64,000 nt of DNA. Source: Hahella sp. KA22 (GTDB lineage Bacteria > Pseudomonadota > Gammaproteobacteria > Pseudomonadales > Oleiphilaceae). The stretch is taken from NCBI RefSeq assembly GCF_004135205.1, contig NZ_CP035490.1, positions 682,001-746,000 on the forward strand, written 5' to 3'. The notes beneath the pieces are model-generated. The model made no database searches. It saw only the letters and a program-made list of their open reading frames with translations, and had not been told where the DNA came from. Both the position numbers and the translations under genes were made by a program. How positions within the stretch are numbered: the first letter of the stretch is position 1; every line of letters begins with the position of its first letter. Positions 35,094-47,204 of this stretch are shown here, piece after piece.

Positions 35094-35822
35094 TTAGGAA
35101 AGAATGTCGACGTATTTCTGAATAACCTGATCAAAGCCCATTTCCAGGGCTTCCACCGTTAACGCGTGACCGATGGATACCTCCGCGATCGTCCCTTGCG
35201 CCACCAGCGGCGCCAGATTTTCCAGATTAAGGTCATGTCCGGCGTTGACCGTCAGGCCCAGTGAAACGGCGTACTGAGCGCAGGCCAGATACTTTGCGGC
35301 GACGGCTTCGAATTGCGGCGAGCCATAAGCGTGGGCGTATTCTTCTGTGTATAGCTCAATGCGCTTGGCGCCGGTGGCGTGGGCCAGTTTGATCTGGTCT
35401 TCGTCAGGGTCCATGAACAGGCTGACGCGCACGCCGGCCGCCTGCACTCTGTTGACGATATCCGTGACAAACGCATTGTCCTGGCGCAGATCCCAGCCGT
35501 GATCGGAAGTGATTTGATCAGGCTTGTCCGGGACCAGGGTAAATTGATGCGGTTTGTAGCGCAGCACATACTCAATCAGTTCTTCTTCCGGGTAACCTTC
35601 GATGTTCAGTTCGGCTTCTCCGAATTCCTTCACCAGCTCGCTCAGGTCAGCGATATCGCTGTAACGGGCGTGACGTTGATCCGGTCGTGGATGAATGGTG
35701 ACCCCACCGGCGCCTGCCTGCAACGCGCGGCGTCCGAACGCCTTCACGCTGGGATAATCACGCCCTCTGGAATTGCGGATCAGGGCGATCTTGTTGAGGT
35801 TTACGCTGAGAACGGTCTTCAT
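35094..35822 (-). CDS. pdxJ: pyridoxine 5'-phosphate synthase
   Basis: PdxJ condenses 1-deoxyxylulose 5-phosphate with 3-amino-2-oxopropyl phosphate in the last ring-closing step of vitamin B6 synthesis. The 242 residues match the family (E. coli 243). Motifs include [16 protein letters not shown] at the start, [39 protein letters not shown], and [11 protein letters not shown] with the catalytic His. AAGGACC lies about 11 bases before the ATG. The gene is not with pdxA; kptA follows it. Confidence 0.96.
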   Translation of the reverse strand: MKTVLSVNLNKIALIRNSRGRDYPSVKAFGRRALQAGAGGVTIHPRPDQRHARYSDIADLSELVKEFGEAELNIEGYPEEELIEYVLRYKPHQFTLVPDKPDQITSDHGWDLRQDNAFVTDIVNRVQAAGVRVSLFMDPDEDQIKLAHATGAKRIELYTEEYAHAYGSPQFEAVAAKYLACAQYAVSLGLTVNAGHDLNLENLAPLVAQGTIAEVSIGHALTVEALEMGFDQVIQKYVDILS

Positions 35823-36000
35823 ATCTGCTGGGTCCTTATAAAACTGTCACGCAATGTTGCAGGATCATAGCACCCCGCAGCGGACAAACCCACTGCGACG
35901 CCTTTTACGCCCTGTTACCAAGGGTTTCCCCCAGAAGTTTGTAAGTACTTATTATGCTTCAATAAAGCACCCAATAACCGCTACTGAGGACACCCATCCG

Positions 36001-37764
36001 ATGAAACCTCGACGCCATCCGTTATGGATCTTGCGCATCGCCAGAGGCAGCGCCGTATTGCTCGCACTCCTGCTTTCCTGTTCCGCCCTGGCGGCGCCGG
36101 ATGGATGGGAAGTACTAGTGGAAAACGGCGAAGAGCTGTTCATTCCTGGCGATCTGAAAGCGGATGAAGAATACTGCCTGTTTCTTTCCGTGGCGGAAGA
36201 CGTGCCGCAAAGTGAATATCGGGGTTGGTTCGAACGTGTGCTGAAAGAAGACGGCGGCAAGCTGGGTGAGGTTATCGACACGTTGGCGGTTAAAGAAAGC
36301 AAAGGCGGCGTACTTAGCTCTACCGTGATGATGCAGACCGAAGGGAAGGCGCGATTCGTCCACTATATGGCGTTTTATGGTAAGGGGAAGGCGGTTTATA
36401 TGCGCATTTTCGCCTCAGACGGCGCCAAGTTAGTTTCCCGTTACAGCGCCGGCATGCAGCAGGTAATGAAGGAAAACCTGCCGCTGCGGCTCAAAGGCGT
36501 CGCCACTCAGTCAGGCGCAGCGACTCCGGCTCAGCCTGTGACCACGCAGAAGTCTGCGCCAAGCCTTCCTGCATCAACGAAAAGTGCGGATGCAACCAAA
36601 AAAACGGATATCCAAAAAGTCGATAATGGCGCGTTGCCCCGCTACTCTTTGCCCAATAACTACGAGGCGCTGGTGTGCGATTACACAGCAGGCATCTCCA
36701 ACTCCAACTACAAAGTGGATAACTTTGTTTATCTGTTATTTAAGGACGGCAGCGCTTACAAGCGTTTGACGGTTCCCCCTGAAGATTTCGGCGTCGCCAA
36801 AGCGCGCAAAGACGACCCGAAAAACTGGGGCGTATGGAAGAAGAACGGCGATGGTTACAAGGTTAAGGTCGGCGGCGACTGGCGTGAGCTTAAGCGTAGC
36901 GACCTTCTGGAGCCGGCGCGGATCGGGGAACGACTGAACCGTTACATCTACATCATGAACGCGCATGGTATGGCGGGCATCTCTCCTACCACCAGCGTGT
37001 ACACCAACAGTTGGACCTTTCACGGCTCAGGGCGCTTCACCAAAGGTTCATCCAGCCTGCATGGCTCGGGGGGAGCGGCGTCAGCCTTGACCGGCACGAG
37101 TGTATACGCCTCCAGCAAAAGCGATGAGCACGGAGACAGCTCTGTGGCTGGGGGGATCGCGCCGGGAATGGTGACCTCCACAACCAGAGAGAACAAAGAC
37201 GGCGCTAAAAACCGGGGCGCTTATCAACTGAACGGCTACGCCATGAATCTGAGTTTCGATAACGGCGAAAAACAACGCATGCTGTTTGGATTTTGCCACG
37301 GCGACCGTACCGATCCTTTTCTTGGCGGAACCCAGTATTGGATGAAGGAGTCCGAGGCCGAGCGTGATTTGCCAACTGACTGGAAAATGGTGATCACAGA
37401 GAATGAGGACCAGTTTTATGTTCCCGGCGACCTCAAGGAAGGAGAAGTTTTCCGTTTGGTGATCTCTCCGAAAGTGGAGTTAAACGGGCGCTCGATGGAG
37501 GACTGGTTTAAGGAGACCGTGACGCAAAATCTGTCGTATCTCGGAGACCCGCTACTCTCGCCCAATTGGACAAGCCAACAGGGGCTGCACCAGTACTACA
37601 ATGCGTTCAAGGAAAATGGTCGAGACCTATATGTGGTGTATTACGGCATGAAGACAAGGGGGCGGTTCGGGCGCTTCGCTCGCCTGGTAATGTCGGATTC
37701 CGCTATGGCGCAACGTTATGCCAAGGAACTGCAGCCAGCTCTCAAGGAAGCTTTTCGCCAATAG
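36001..37764 (+). CDS. secreted protein of unknown function, tandem paralog 1
   Basis: The 587-residue protein has a signal peptide (basic start, LLALLLSCSALA, cleavage near ALAAPDG). It contains three parts. An N-terminal module (about 33-165) runs from EVLVENGEELFIPGDLKADE to SRYSAGMQQVMKENLP. A similar C-terminal module (about 457-587) runs from KMVITENEDQFYVPGDLKEGE to QRYAKELQPALKEAF. Between them is a beta-rich domain with YTNSWTFHGSGRFTKG and NGYAMNLSFDNGEKQRMLFGF. It is homologous over its length to the next gene. No catalytic motif is evident. The start at 36001 gives a clean signal peptide; the frame is open for 49 codons upstream. No family was recognised. Confidence 0.8.
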   Translation: MKPRRHPLWILRIARGSAVLLALLLSCSALAAPDGWEVLVENGEELFIPGDLKADEEYCLFLSVAEDVPQSEYRGWFERVLKEDGGKLGEVIDTLAVKESKGGVLSSTVMMQTEGKARFVHYMAFYGKGKAVYMRIFASDGAKLVSRYSAGMQQVMKENLPLRLKGVATQSGAATPAQPVTTQKSAPSLPASTKSADATKKTDIQKVDNGALPRYSLPNNYEALVCDYTAGISNSNYKVDNFVYLLFKDGSAYKRLTVPPEDFGVAKARKDDPKNWGVWKKNGDGYKVKVGGDWRELKRSDLLEPARIGERLNRYIYIMNAHGMAGISPTTSVYTNSWTFHGSGRFTKGSSSLHGSGGAASALTGTSVYASSKSDEHGDSSVAGGIAPGMVTSTTRENKDGAKNRGAYQLNGYAMNLSFDNGEKQRMLFGFCHGDRTDPFLGGTQYWMKESEAERDLPTDWKMVITENEDQFYVPGDLKEGEVFRLVISPKVELNGRSMEDWFKETVTQNLSYLGDPLLSPNWTSQQGLHQYYNAFKENGRDLYVVYYGMKTRGRFGRFARLVMSDSAMAQRYAKELQPALKEAFRQ

Positions 37765-37782
37765 TCGCCAGAGGTTAGAAAA

Positions 37783-39555
37783 TTGCAATCATCATGTTTC
37801 GTCAAAACTGTACGCAGATTATTGGTGTTTGTCTCCGCGCTGTCGTTCATGCTTCTCACATCTATCGTCCATGCCGCTCCAGACGGTTGGTCAGTCCTGG
37901 TTGAAAACGGGGAAGAGATATTTATACCCGGTGACTTAGCTGCCGAGGAGGAATATCGACTATATGTCGCGCTGGCGGAAACGCTGCCACAAAGTGAATA
38001 TCCGCAGTGGTTCAAAAAGCGCATCGATCTGGACGCTGGCAAGTGGGGCGAAGTCGTGGCGGCGCCGGAGCCCAAGCAGAATAATGGCGGCGTAATCACG
38101 GCGACCTATGCGTTGCAAAGACAGGACGGGGTCCTCCGTTATGCGCATTACATGGGATTCTTTGGACAAGGCAAAGCAGTGTACCTGCGCATCTTATCTT
38201 CAGACGTGGCGACGCTGATGTCCCGTTACGCCAGTGGTATGCAGCAGGTAATCAAAGAGACGCTGCCGCAACGTCTGAAGGGCGTTGCGATCTCCCAGGC
38301 TGCGTCTGACGCGCCGGTTGAAACAACAACGTCTCATGCAACGCCTAAGGCTCCTCCAGTCAAGCCCGCTACCCAAGCCGCCCGGGCGGAATTAAAACGC
38401 ATCGATAACGCCTCCGCGCCAGAGTATTCGTTGCCTGACAAGTACGAGGCGCTGGTATGCGATTTCACTGAAAACAGAATCAATGATACCTACAACGACT
38501 ATGTGATTCTGTTATTCAAAGATGGGACCGCCTATAAAGGGCTGACCGTGCCGCCGGAAGATCTGGATATCGCCAAGTCTCGTCAGGAACATCCTAATAG
38601 CTGGGGGATTTGGCAGGATGATGACGAAGAGAGCTATAAAGTGAAAATCCCCGCCAGTGAGAAGAAATGGGATTCGCTATATAAAGGTCGACATTTGGCG
38701 CCGGCGCGAATGGGCGAGCGTCTGAATCGCTATATTTCGAAGACCACGATGGTGAATATGGGCATGATTGGGGGAGGTAGCTCCTACACCAACAGTTGGA
38801 CTTTTCTCGGCTCCGGCCGCTTTACGAAAGGATACTCCAGTATGTTCTCAAGCGGGATGATGTCTTCCATGACGGCAGGAACCAGTGTTTACGCCGCATC
38901 ATACAGTGACGATACTGGGGATAGCTCTATTGTCAGCGGGAGCTCTCCTGGCGTTGGCGTCACTTCTCAGAAAAAACGCAATGATGGTTCCAATAACCGT
39001 GGTCGCTACAGCTTGAACGGGTACGCCATGGAGCTGACCTACGATAATGGCGAAACGGTCAGAAGCCTTTTCGGCTTTTGTTATGACGATCGCACGCAGC
39101 CTTTCCTGGGGGGAACGCTGTTTCCGATGCGTAAATCAGGCCCGGCGGAGAAGTTACCCTATGAATGGAGTACGAGGATCAGTCTCAACGAAGAGCGTTA
39201 CTACGTTCCGAAGGAGTTAAAAGAGGGGGAAATCTTCAGAGTGATCTTCTCGTCCATGGTGGAGCTAGAAGGCGCTGCGATAGAAGATTGGTTCAAAGAA
39301 GCGGTCAGCCAGAACTTCGCCTATCTGGGCAAGCCTATTATGGAAGGAGGGTGGGGCAATGATAGAGACACGGTATATTCCTACTATAATGCCTACAATG
39401 ATGTGGATGGCGCGCCTTTGGTCGTGTTTTATTACGGCGCGAAAGTGAAAGAAAAGTATGGGCGTTTCATGCGGATTATCTCATCAGATTTAAAGCTTAA
39501 TAAGCGCTTTAAGGAAGAAATGCAGCCAGCTATGCTGCGCGCCTTTATGCCTTAA
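37783..39555 (+). CDS. secreted protein of unknown function, tandem paralog 2
   Basis: The 590-residue protein is the tandem paralog of the gene 18 bases upstream and shares its three-part layout. It starts at TTG, supported by AGAGG 8 bases before it and by a complete signal peptide (RRLLVFVSALSFMLLTSIVHA, cleavage before APDGW). The N-module has VLVENGEEIFIPGDL, the central domain has SYTNSWTFLGSGRFTKG and NGYAMELTYDNGETVRSLFGF, and the C-module has EERYYVPKELKEGE. The tiny gap implies co-transcription. Divergence is largest in the linker around residues 165-205 (Thr/Pro/Lys-rich) in both. Its function is unknown. Confidence 0.8.
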   Translation: MQSSCFVKTVRRLLVFVSALSFMLLTSIVHAAPDGWSVLVENGEEIFIPGDLAAEEEYRLYVALAETLPQSEYPQWFKKRIDLDAGKWGEVVAAPEPKQNNGGVITATYALQRQDGVLRYAHYMGFFGQGKAVYLRILSSDVATLMSRYASGMQQVIKETLPQRLKGVAISQAASDAPVETTTSHATPKAPPVKPATQAARAELKRIDNASAPEYSLPDKYEALVCDFTENRINDTYNDYVILLFKDGTAYKGLTVPPEDLDIAKSRQEHPNSWGIWQDDDEESYKVKIPASEKKWDSLYKGRHLAPARMGERLNRYISKTTMVNMGMIGGGSSYTNSWTFLGSGRFTKGYSSMFSSGMMSSMTAGTSVYAASYSDDTGDSSIVSGSSPGVGVTSQKKRNDGSNNRGRYSLNGYAMELTYDNGETVRSLFGFCYDDRTQPFLGGTLFPMRKSGPAEKLPYEWSTRISLNEERYYVPKELKEGEIFRVIFSSMVELEGAAIEDWFKEAVSQNFAYLGKPIMEGGWGNDRDTVYSYYNAYNDVDGAPLVVFYYGAKVKEKYGRFMRIISSDLKLNKRFKEEMQPAMLRAFMP

Positions 39556-39693
39556 ACTTTAACATGCGTCATATTCCGGTTAGTCTCCCTGAGGATGAAG
39601 TAGCGGCGCCATAATTCGCCATAATCCCACCTCTCGAAAGTCAGTATTGCTGTGTATGCTGGCGCTTTATCCTGATTCTGATTTTATTTAGCA

Positions 39694-41469
39694 ATGGACA
39701 CTATGACCCCTCAAGAAACCCGTTTTCCCTTTTACTCCACTTTGTTCGCTGGTATAGCGACGGGCGTGGCCGCATGGCTGGGCGCCGAGCATTGGCCGGA
39801 CGGTCTTATGGCTCAGAAGGCTGCGGCTGTCGCGATAGCTTTCGTTTTTGTCTTCGCCGGCGCGTTTTTGTTTACCGCCAGAACACGCAGGGGCGCTCCG
39901 AATTGGATGCTGGCTGCCGGCATCGCCATTGTAATTGGCCTATCTGCAGTCTGGTTAATCTCCAACACCTTCAAACCAGAGGGCGGCAGCTACGAGGGCT
40001 CCTCAGATCTGGTGACCTCATGGTGGGCGACAATAGTGCCGCTGTTATTCGTGCTACTGCCTTTTGTGCAGCGGGATTTTCAAAAGAGTCAGCGTTTTAT
40101 GAGCGATATTCTCAGTGTAGAGCTGTATCGCAAGTATTGGGAAAATCTGTTTATTCTGGCGTTTGCTGGCCTGTTAGTTGGGTTGTACTGGCTGGTGGCG
40201 ACGTTATGTGCGGCTTTGTTCGATATCCTGAAGATATTTGAGCTGGGGCGGTTCATTGAATACGAGCCTGTAGGTTGGACTGCGTCAGCGATCATCTTCG
40301 CGTTTGGAATCAGCCTGGGATGTCGCTACCCCAGCCTGTTGAACATGCTGACCGGACTTATCGCCACTGTGTGTCGTGCGATCCTGCCGCCAGTAGCGGT
40401 GTTCATGATCGCTTTTGCAGTCACCTTGCCCATCGTAGGTTTGGATATGATCTGGAGCACGGGTCGTTCCACACCCATGCTGCTGGCGATGATTCTGGTG
40501 GCGGTCGTATCGTTGAACGGCGCCGCCCAGTGTGGCGGCGAGGGCGGCCTTCCCTATCCGCAATGGCTACGTAGCGTTATATATGTTTTGTTGGCGTTAT
40601 TACCTGTTTTCGCTTTGCTGGCGGGGTACTCGTTATATCAACGTATCGATCAGTATGGCCTGACTCCGGATCGTTATTACCCGGCTTTGCTGGTGGTGTT
40701 GGCGTTGGCGCTTACTCTGAGCTATGGCGTCATGTTTATTATGAAACGCTCGCCCTGGCTGACGACGTTAAATACGGTAAATACTCCGGTTATTCTGGTG
40801 GCGGCGCTGATGGCGATGTTAACGCTTACTCCTTGGCTGAACTCCCAGGAAGTCAGCGCAAGCAACCAGTTTGCGAGACTGGCTGCGGGAAAAAGCACCG
40901 CGGAAAGTGTCGATCTGGGCTTGCTCCGTTTTCAGTTAGGGCGCTCCGGCCAAGAGCGTTTAGCGCAGATCAAAGCGATGGCGGGAGGCGAGAGTTCTCT
41001 GTCTCAAGCTCAGGCGCAAGTACTCTCTCAACGTCTTGAAGTACTAAAAACCGCTAATTATTACTATGACTGGAAAGAGAAAGAGCGTCTGGCGGAGTTG
41101 TACTCAAAGCCAATAGGATTGGAATGGCTGGATGAGGGCGTCGCCGATGTTGCAGCATTTGAAGGCGCCGTGGAGTTGGAGATGTGTCGGGAGAGATTGT
41201 GTTTCGCTTTCACGTTAGATCTCGATGAGGATGGAGATAAAGAAGTATTGGTGGCGGAAGATATCGAGTACGTGTATGACCTCAAAGTTTACGATGCTGA
41301 CAAGGCTGGTGCGTGGCGTAAGGTAGGCCAACTGGATTTATCCAGAGCGTCGTTGTGTTGCAATAGGGATATCGCCGAGCTATTGAAAAACAGAGACTTT
41401 CAGTTGCAGCAACCGCGCTACCAGTCTCTGCGTCTCGGCAACGCTCTATTTTCCTTCTCGCCTGAGTAG
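39694..41469 (+). CDS. DUF4153-type polytopic membrane protein
   Basis: The 591-residue protein has about ten to twelve transmembrane helices in its first 400 residues. A family block, YWLVATLCAALFDILKIFELG, identifies the DUF4153 type of unknown function. The C-terminal 190 residues are soluble, with a Gln/Ala-rich helical stretch (SLSQAQAQVLSQRLEVLK) and an acidic loop LDLDEDGDKEVLV resembling an EF-hand-like Asp-rich turn. Two Met codons, 39694 and 39703, are possible starts. It lies downstream of the tandem paralogs on the same strand, so joint expression is possible but not shown. Confidence 0.85.
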   Translation: MDTMTPQETRFPFYSTLFAGIATGVAAWLGAEHWPDGLMAQKAAAVAIAFVFVFAGAFLFTARTRRGAPNWMLAAGIAIVIGLSAVWLISNTFKPEGGSYEGSSDLVTSWWATIVPLLFVLLPFVQRDFQKSQRFMSDILSVELYRKYWENLFILAFAGLLVGLYWLVATLCAALFDILKIFELGRFIEYEPVGWTASAIIFAFGISLGCRYPSLLNMLTGLIATVCRAILPPVAVFMIAFAVTLPIVGLDMIWSTGRSTPMLLAMILVAVVSLNGAAQCGGEGGLPYPQWLRSVIYVLLALLPVFALLAGYSLYQRIDQYGLTPDRYYPALLVVLALALTLSYGVMFIMKRSPWLTTLNTVNTPVILVAALMAMLTLTPWLNSQEVSASNQFARLAAGKSTAESVDLGLLRFQLGRSGQERLAQIKAMAGGESSLSQAQAQVLSQRLEVLKTANYYYDWKEKERLAELYSKPIGLEWLDEGVADVAAFEGAVELEMCRERLCFAFTLDLDEDGDKEVLVAEDIEYVYDLKVYDADKAGAWRKVGQLDLSRASLCCNRDIAELLKNRDFQLQQPRYQSLRLGNALFSFSPE

Positions 41470-41542
41470 ACCGAGAAATAACAGTACCTTCGTCTGCTTT
41501 CAAGAGGCTTTGTTAATCCATCGGAGAATTTGTTCCTTTCTA

Positions 41543-41583
41543 CTTGTCTGAAACGATAGGGCCTGCCTATGTCAGGTCCTATC
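41543..41583 (+). repeat. dispersed hairpin repeat, copy B
   Basis: This 41-base element is the second copy of the repeat at 31194-31234, with 34 identical positions. The stem GATAGGGCCT and AGGTCCTATC keeps pairing through a C-to-T change matched by G-to-A in the opposite arm, plus one G-U pair. It lies 74 bases past the DUF4153 gene stop. A GC-rich tail similar to that of copy A follows (CGCCGCAGGCG at about 41599-41609). Confidence 0.75.
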
Positions 41584-41673
41584 ATCTATGGCGAGTGGCG
41601 CCGCAGGCGTGGCTATGGGATGGGCGTCGCCATGTAAAAGGAGAGGCTCGCGCTGCAAAGAGCTCTTTTCGAC

Positions 41674-42114
41674 TTAGCTGTTTGCGCCGACTCGCGTTTC
41701 CTCCGGGCATTTGGCGACAGTGCTAAATGCCTGTTCCGGCTCCAGAAACACCACATTCACGTCATCAATCAGCCATTCGGCGCCTTCTTGGACATAGGCC
41801 AGATAAAAGGTTAACGGTTCCCCGCCGACGCCATAGCCATTGACCGTCAGGCAGCCGCTATCTTCTCCAACCGTGGTGGAATGGGAGTGCTCCCGCAGCA
41901 TGTAGGCTTTGAATCCCAGCTGTGCGAACGCGGCCTGATCGCCCGCCACTTGGTCGACGACCCGCCGGGAAAAGTACAGCGGATAGTCTGCGCTCAGAGC
42001 GTTGGCGTCAACGGCTTCCGCGTACAGGCGATAATTCGGATACAAGGGATCGAGCTTGCCAACGGATGTGCATCCTGTTGCCAGCAGACATAGAATCAGT
42101 CCCCAGATTTTCAT
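41674..42114 (-). CDS. small lipoprotein of unknown function
   Basis: The 146-residue product has a lipoprotein signal (MKIWGLILCLLATGC, lipobox LATGC). The mature part is moderately acidic with the segments YPLYFSRRVVDQVAGD and EWLIDDVNVVFLEPEQAF. The latter recalls periplasmic proteins with NTF2-like folds, but the resemblance is too weak to name. It begins 2 bases after the stop of the upstream gene, so the two are translated together. No family was recognised. Confidence 0.75.
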   Translation of the reverse strand: MKIWGLILCLLATGCTSVGKLDPLYPNYRLYAEAVDANALSADYPLYFSRRVVDQVAGDQAAFAQLGFKAYMLREHSHSTTVGEDSGCLTVNGYGVGGEPLTFYLAYVQEGAEWLIDDVNVVFLEPEQAFSTVAKCPEETRVGANS

Positions 42115-42116
42115 GC

Positions 42117-42545
42117 TCAGTTCCCCATGATGTTCCGTAATTGTTCGTCGTAGGCGTGATTGCGTTGCTGCATGGCTTTGGCGGCGCGGCACAGCAGGCC
42201 GGAGCAGGAGGTAATCAGCTCCTCCAGATCAAAGCTGCCGCCTACGGTCAGGCTGATCAACCCAATCGAAAAGGTGGCGTTGTACTTGATCAGATTGCCT
42301 TCACCATTGGCGAACGAAATGCTCACCCATTTCACCTTGGCGCCAATCGCCTTTAACGCCGGGTCTCCGCTGAAGGTCAACACTCCTGCTGAACCAGACA
42401 GCGTCGCCTTACCATCCTGATCCACCGCCAGCTTAAACGGCCCCTTACTCCGCACAATCTTCGCCGTCAGCCCCTTGTCCGTCGAATAAGCCGTTTCGAT
42501 CAACTTGGCGACAGAAATCTTCAACTCAGCCCGTGTCGGATTCAT
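42117..42545 (-). CDS. hypothetical protein, upstream partner of the small lipoprotein
   Basis: The 142-residue protein has no signal peptide. It opens with MNPTRAELKIS and has alternating hydrophobic residues that suggest beta strands (GPFKLAVDQDGKATLSG, KWVSISFANGEGNLIKYNATFSIG), then a Cys-containing tail (TSCSGLLCRAA) and a helical end. AAGGA lies 8 bases before the ATG, supporting this start over an earlier one. It is divergent from thiC. No family was recognised. Confidence 0.72.
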   Translation of the reverse strand: MNPTRAELKISVAKLIETAYSTDKGLTAKIVRSKGPFKLAVDQDGKATLSGSAGVLTFSGDPALKAIGAKVKWVSISFANGEGNLIKYNATFSIGLISLTVGGSFDLEELITSCSGLLCRAAKAMQQRNHAYDEQLRNIMGN

Positions 42546-42934
42546 CTCATATTTCCTTAAAAGCGCGTTAAATTCAATTTTTATTGGCAATAAATATTGC
42601 TTTTAAGAAAGTAGAGTAAGAGAAAGCACAAGAGAATCGGTGTTTTGGTTTAAGGAAAAGCGGCTAACCGGAAATGCCGAAAAGCTGGCTTGGTAATTGG
42701 GAAAGGAAAATCAATAACTGGGATGGTGATTAAAATTGAATAAATGGATACAAATGGCTTATATATTCGAAAAAAATCGACTTCTCTCTATTTCTATCCT
42801 CCGCCTGACAGGGAATGCTGAGGTGTGAAAAAACTAATAATTGTCTTAATTAACTTACATTAAAACACATTTAATATTGTATTTTTCGCCCGCTTGCCAT
42901 CCACCCGCCACCCAGCCTAAACTAATCGGCACAT
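42546..42934. other. AT-rich divergent promoter region
   Basis: These 389 bases lie between the minus-strand hypothetical gene and the riboswitch. The stretch 42590-42880 is unusually AT-rich. It contains several possible -10 sequences (for example TTTAATATTG near 42870-42880) and presumably the promoters of both genes. No gene is visible. Confidence 0.45.
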
Positions 42935-43022
42935 CTTGTCGGGGTGCCTGGAGTAACAGGCTGAGACCACAACAGTGGGGCCCGTAGAACCTGATCTGGT
43001 TAGTACCAGCGTAGGAAACAAG
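42935..43022 (+). promoter_or_regulatory. TPP riboswitch aptamer
   Basis: The stretch shows the conserved THI-element parts in order: GGGGTGCC, GGCTGAGA, then CCCGTAGAACCTGATCTGGT and TAGTACCAGCGTAGGAAA. The outer stem P1 is formed by CTTGT (42935-42939) and ACAAG (43018-43022). It binds thiamine pyrophosphate and controls the thiC operon, whose GTG start is 122 bases further. Confidence 0.97.
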
Positions 43023-43099
43023 TAGTTCATCAAACGGTTCTTAGCGGCGCTCCATCTTTGTGATGCGGGTCCGATTGCAGACCAAGACGTTGATGCCCT

Positions 43100-46104
<3,005 letters not shown>

Positions 46105-46115
<11 letters not shown>

Positions 46116-46314
46116 AATCGAAATTACGTTGAATGGCGAGCCTGCCCGGGTGCGCGACGAAGCTCTGACCGAGGTGCTACAGGCATGCGGCTACGCGGGC
46201 GTTGGTTTCGCCGTCGCTATCAATGGCGAGTTTGTACCGCGTTCCGCTTATGCGCAAACCAAAGTGAGCGCAGGCGATCTGGTGGATGTGGTGGCGCCGG
46301 TGGCGGGTGGCTGA
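46105..46314 (+). CDS. thiS: sulfur carrier protein ThiS
   Basis: ThiS is a 69-residue ubiquitin-like sulfur carrier for the thiazole ring. It ends in the required Gly-Gly (PVAGG) and has the FAVAINGEFVPRSAY core. Its ATG overlaps the thiO stop by 11 bases. The thiF-type activator that adenylates the C-terminus is not in the window. Confidence 0.92.
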
Positions 46315-46334
46315 CGCGCCTTGAAACAAGTACA

Positions 46335-46350
46335 GGTGGCCATCGCCACC
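46335..46350 (+). promoter_or_regulatory. hairpin abutting the thiG ribosome binding site
   Basis: GGTGGC (46335-46340) and GCCACC (46345-46350) form a 6-base stem with a CATC loop, and the GGAGG of thiG starts at 46351. It could modulate thiG translation or re-initiation after thiS. Confidence 0.45.
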
Positions 46351-46361
46351 GGAGGTAAATC

Positions 46362-47153
46362 GTGGATAAGCTGTCTCTGTATGGAGAAACTTTTGCGAGT
46401 CGTTTGCTGATCGGTTCGGCGCTGTATCCCTCGCCGGCCATCATGTTGGAGGCGGTGCGCGCCAGTGGCGCCGAGATCATTACTTTGTCCCTGCGGCGAC
46501 AGAATCCGGCGCACCAGGACGGCAAAGTCATTTGGGACTACATCCGCTCCAGCGGCTGCAAGCTGCTGCCCAATACCGCAGGTTGTAAGTCGGCGAAAGA
46601 AGCGGTGACGCTGGCGGAAATGTCCCGGGAAATTTTTCAGACGGACTGGCTGAAACTGGAAGTCATTGGCGATGATTACACCCTGCAGCCGGACCCCTAT
46701 GGACTGGTGGACGCTGCGAAAGAGTTAAGCAAACGGGGCTTCAAAGTGCTGCCCTACTGCACGGAAGACCTGGTGTTGTGTCGCCGCTTGCTGGACGCAG
46801 GCTGTGAGGCGCTGATGCCCTGGGGCGCGCCGATAGGCACTGGCCAGGGATTGCTGAACAAATACAACCTGCGCATGTTGCGGGAACGTCTGCCGGATAC
46901 CCCGATGATCATCGACGCGGGCTTGGGCGCGCCTTCCCATGCGGCGGAAGCGATGGAGATGGGCTTTGACGCCGTGCTGTTGAACACAGCGGTCGCCAAG
47001 GCCCATGATCCGGTTGCTATGGGCGGCGCATTCAAACTGGCGGTGGAAGCCGGTCGCGCCGGCTACAACGCAGGCCTGATGCTGGCGCGGCAAACCGCCA
47101 GTCCCAGCACGCCCACCATAGGCATGCCTTTTTGGCGGCGGCAGTCGCAATGA
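46362..47153 (+). CDS. thiG: thiazole synthase ThiG
   Basis: ThiG builds thiazole phosphate from DXP, iminoacetate and ThiS thiocarboxylate. The 263-residue protein has the Schiff-base Lys in [10 protein letters not shown], the [15 protein letters not shown] phosphate site and [21 protein letters not shown]. It starts at GTG with a strong GGAGG 7 bases upstream. It lies in the thi operon between thiS and thiDE. Confidence 0.95.
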   Translation: MDKLSLYGETFASRLLIGSALYPSPAIMLEAVRASGAEIITLSLRRQNPAHQDGKVIWDYIRSSGCKLLPNTAGCKSAKEAVTLAEMSREIFQTDWLKLEVIGDDYTLQPDPYGLVDAAKELSKRGFKVLPYCTEDLVLCRRLLDAGCEALMPWGAPIGTGQGLLNKYNLRMLRERLPDTPMIIDAGLGAPSHAAEAMEMGFDAVLLNTAVAKAHDPVAMGGAFKLAVEAGRAGYNAGLMLARQTASPSTPTIGMPFWRRQSQ

Positions 47154-47204
47154 GTCATACCTTACGTCACTTTTGCTCATTCGCTTTGAGAGATAACCGC
47201 CAAC

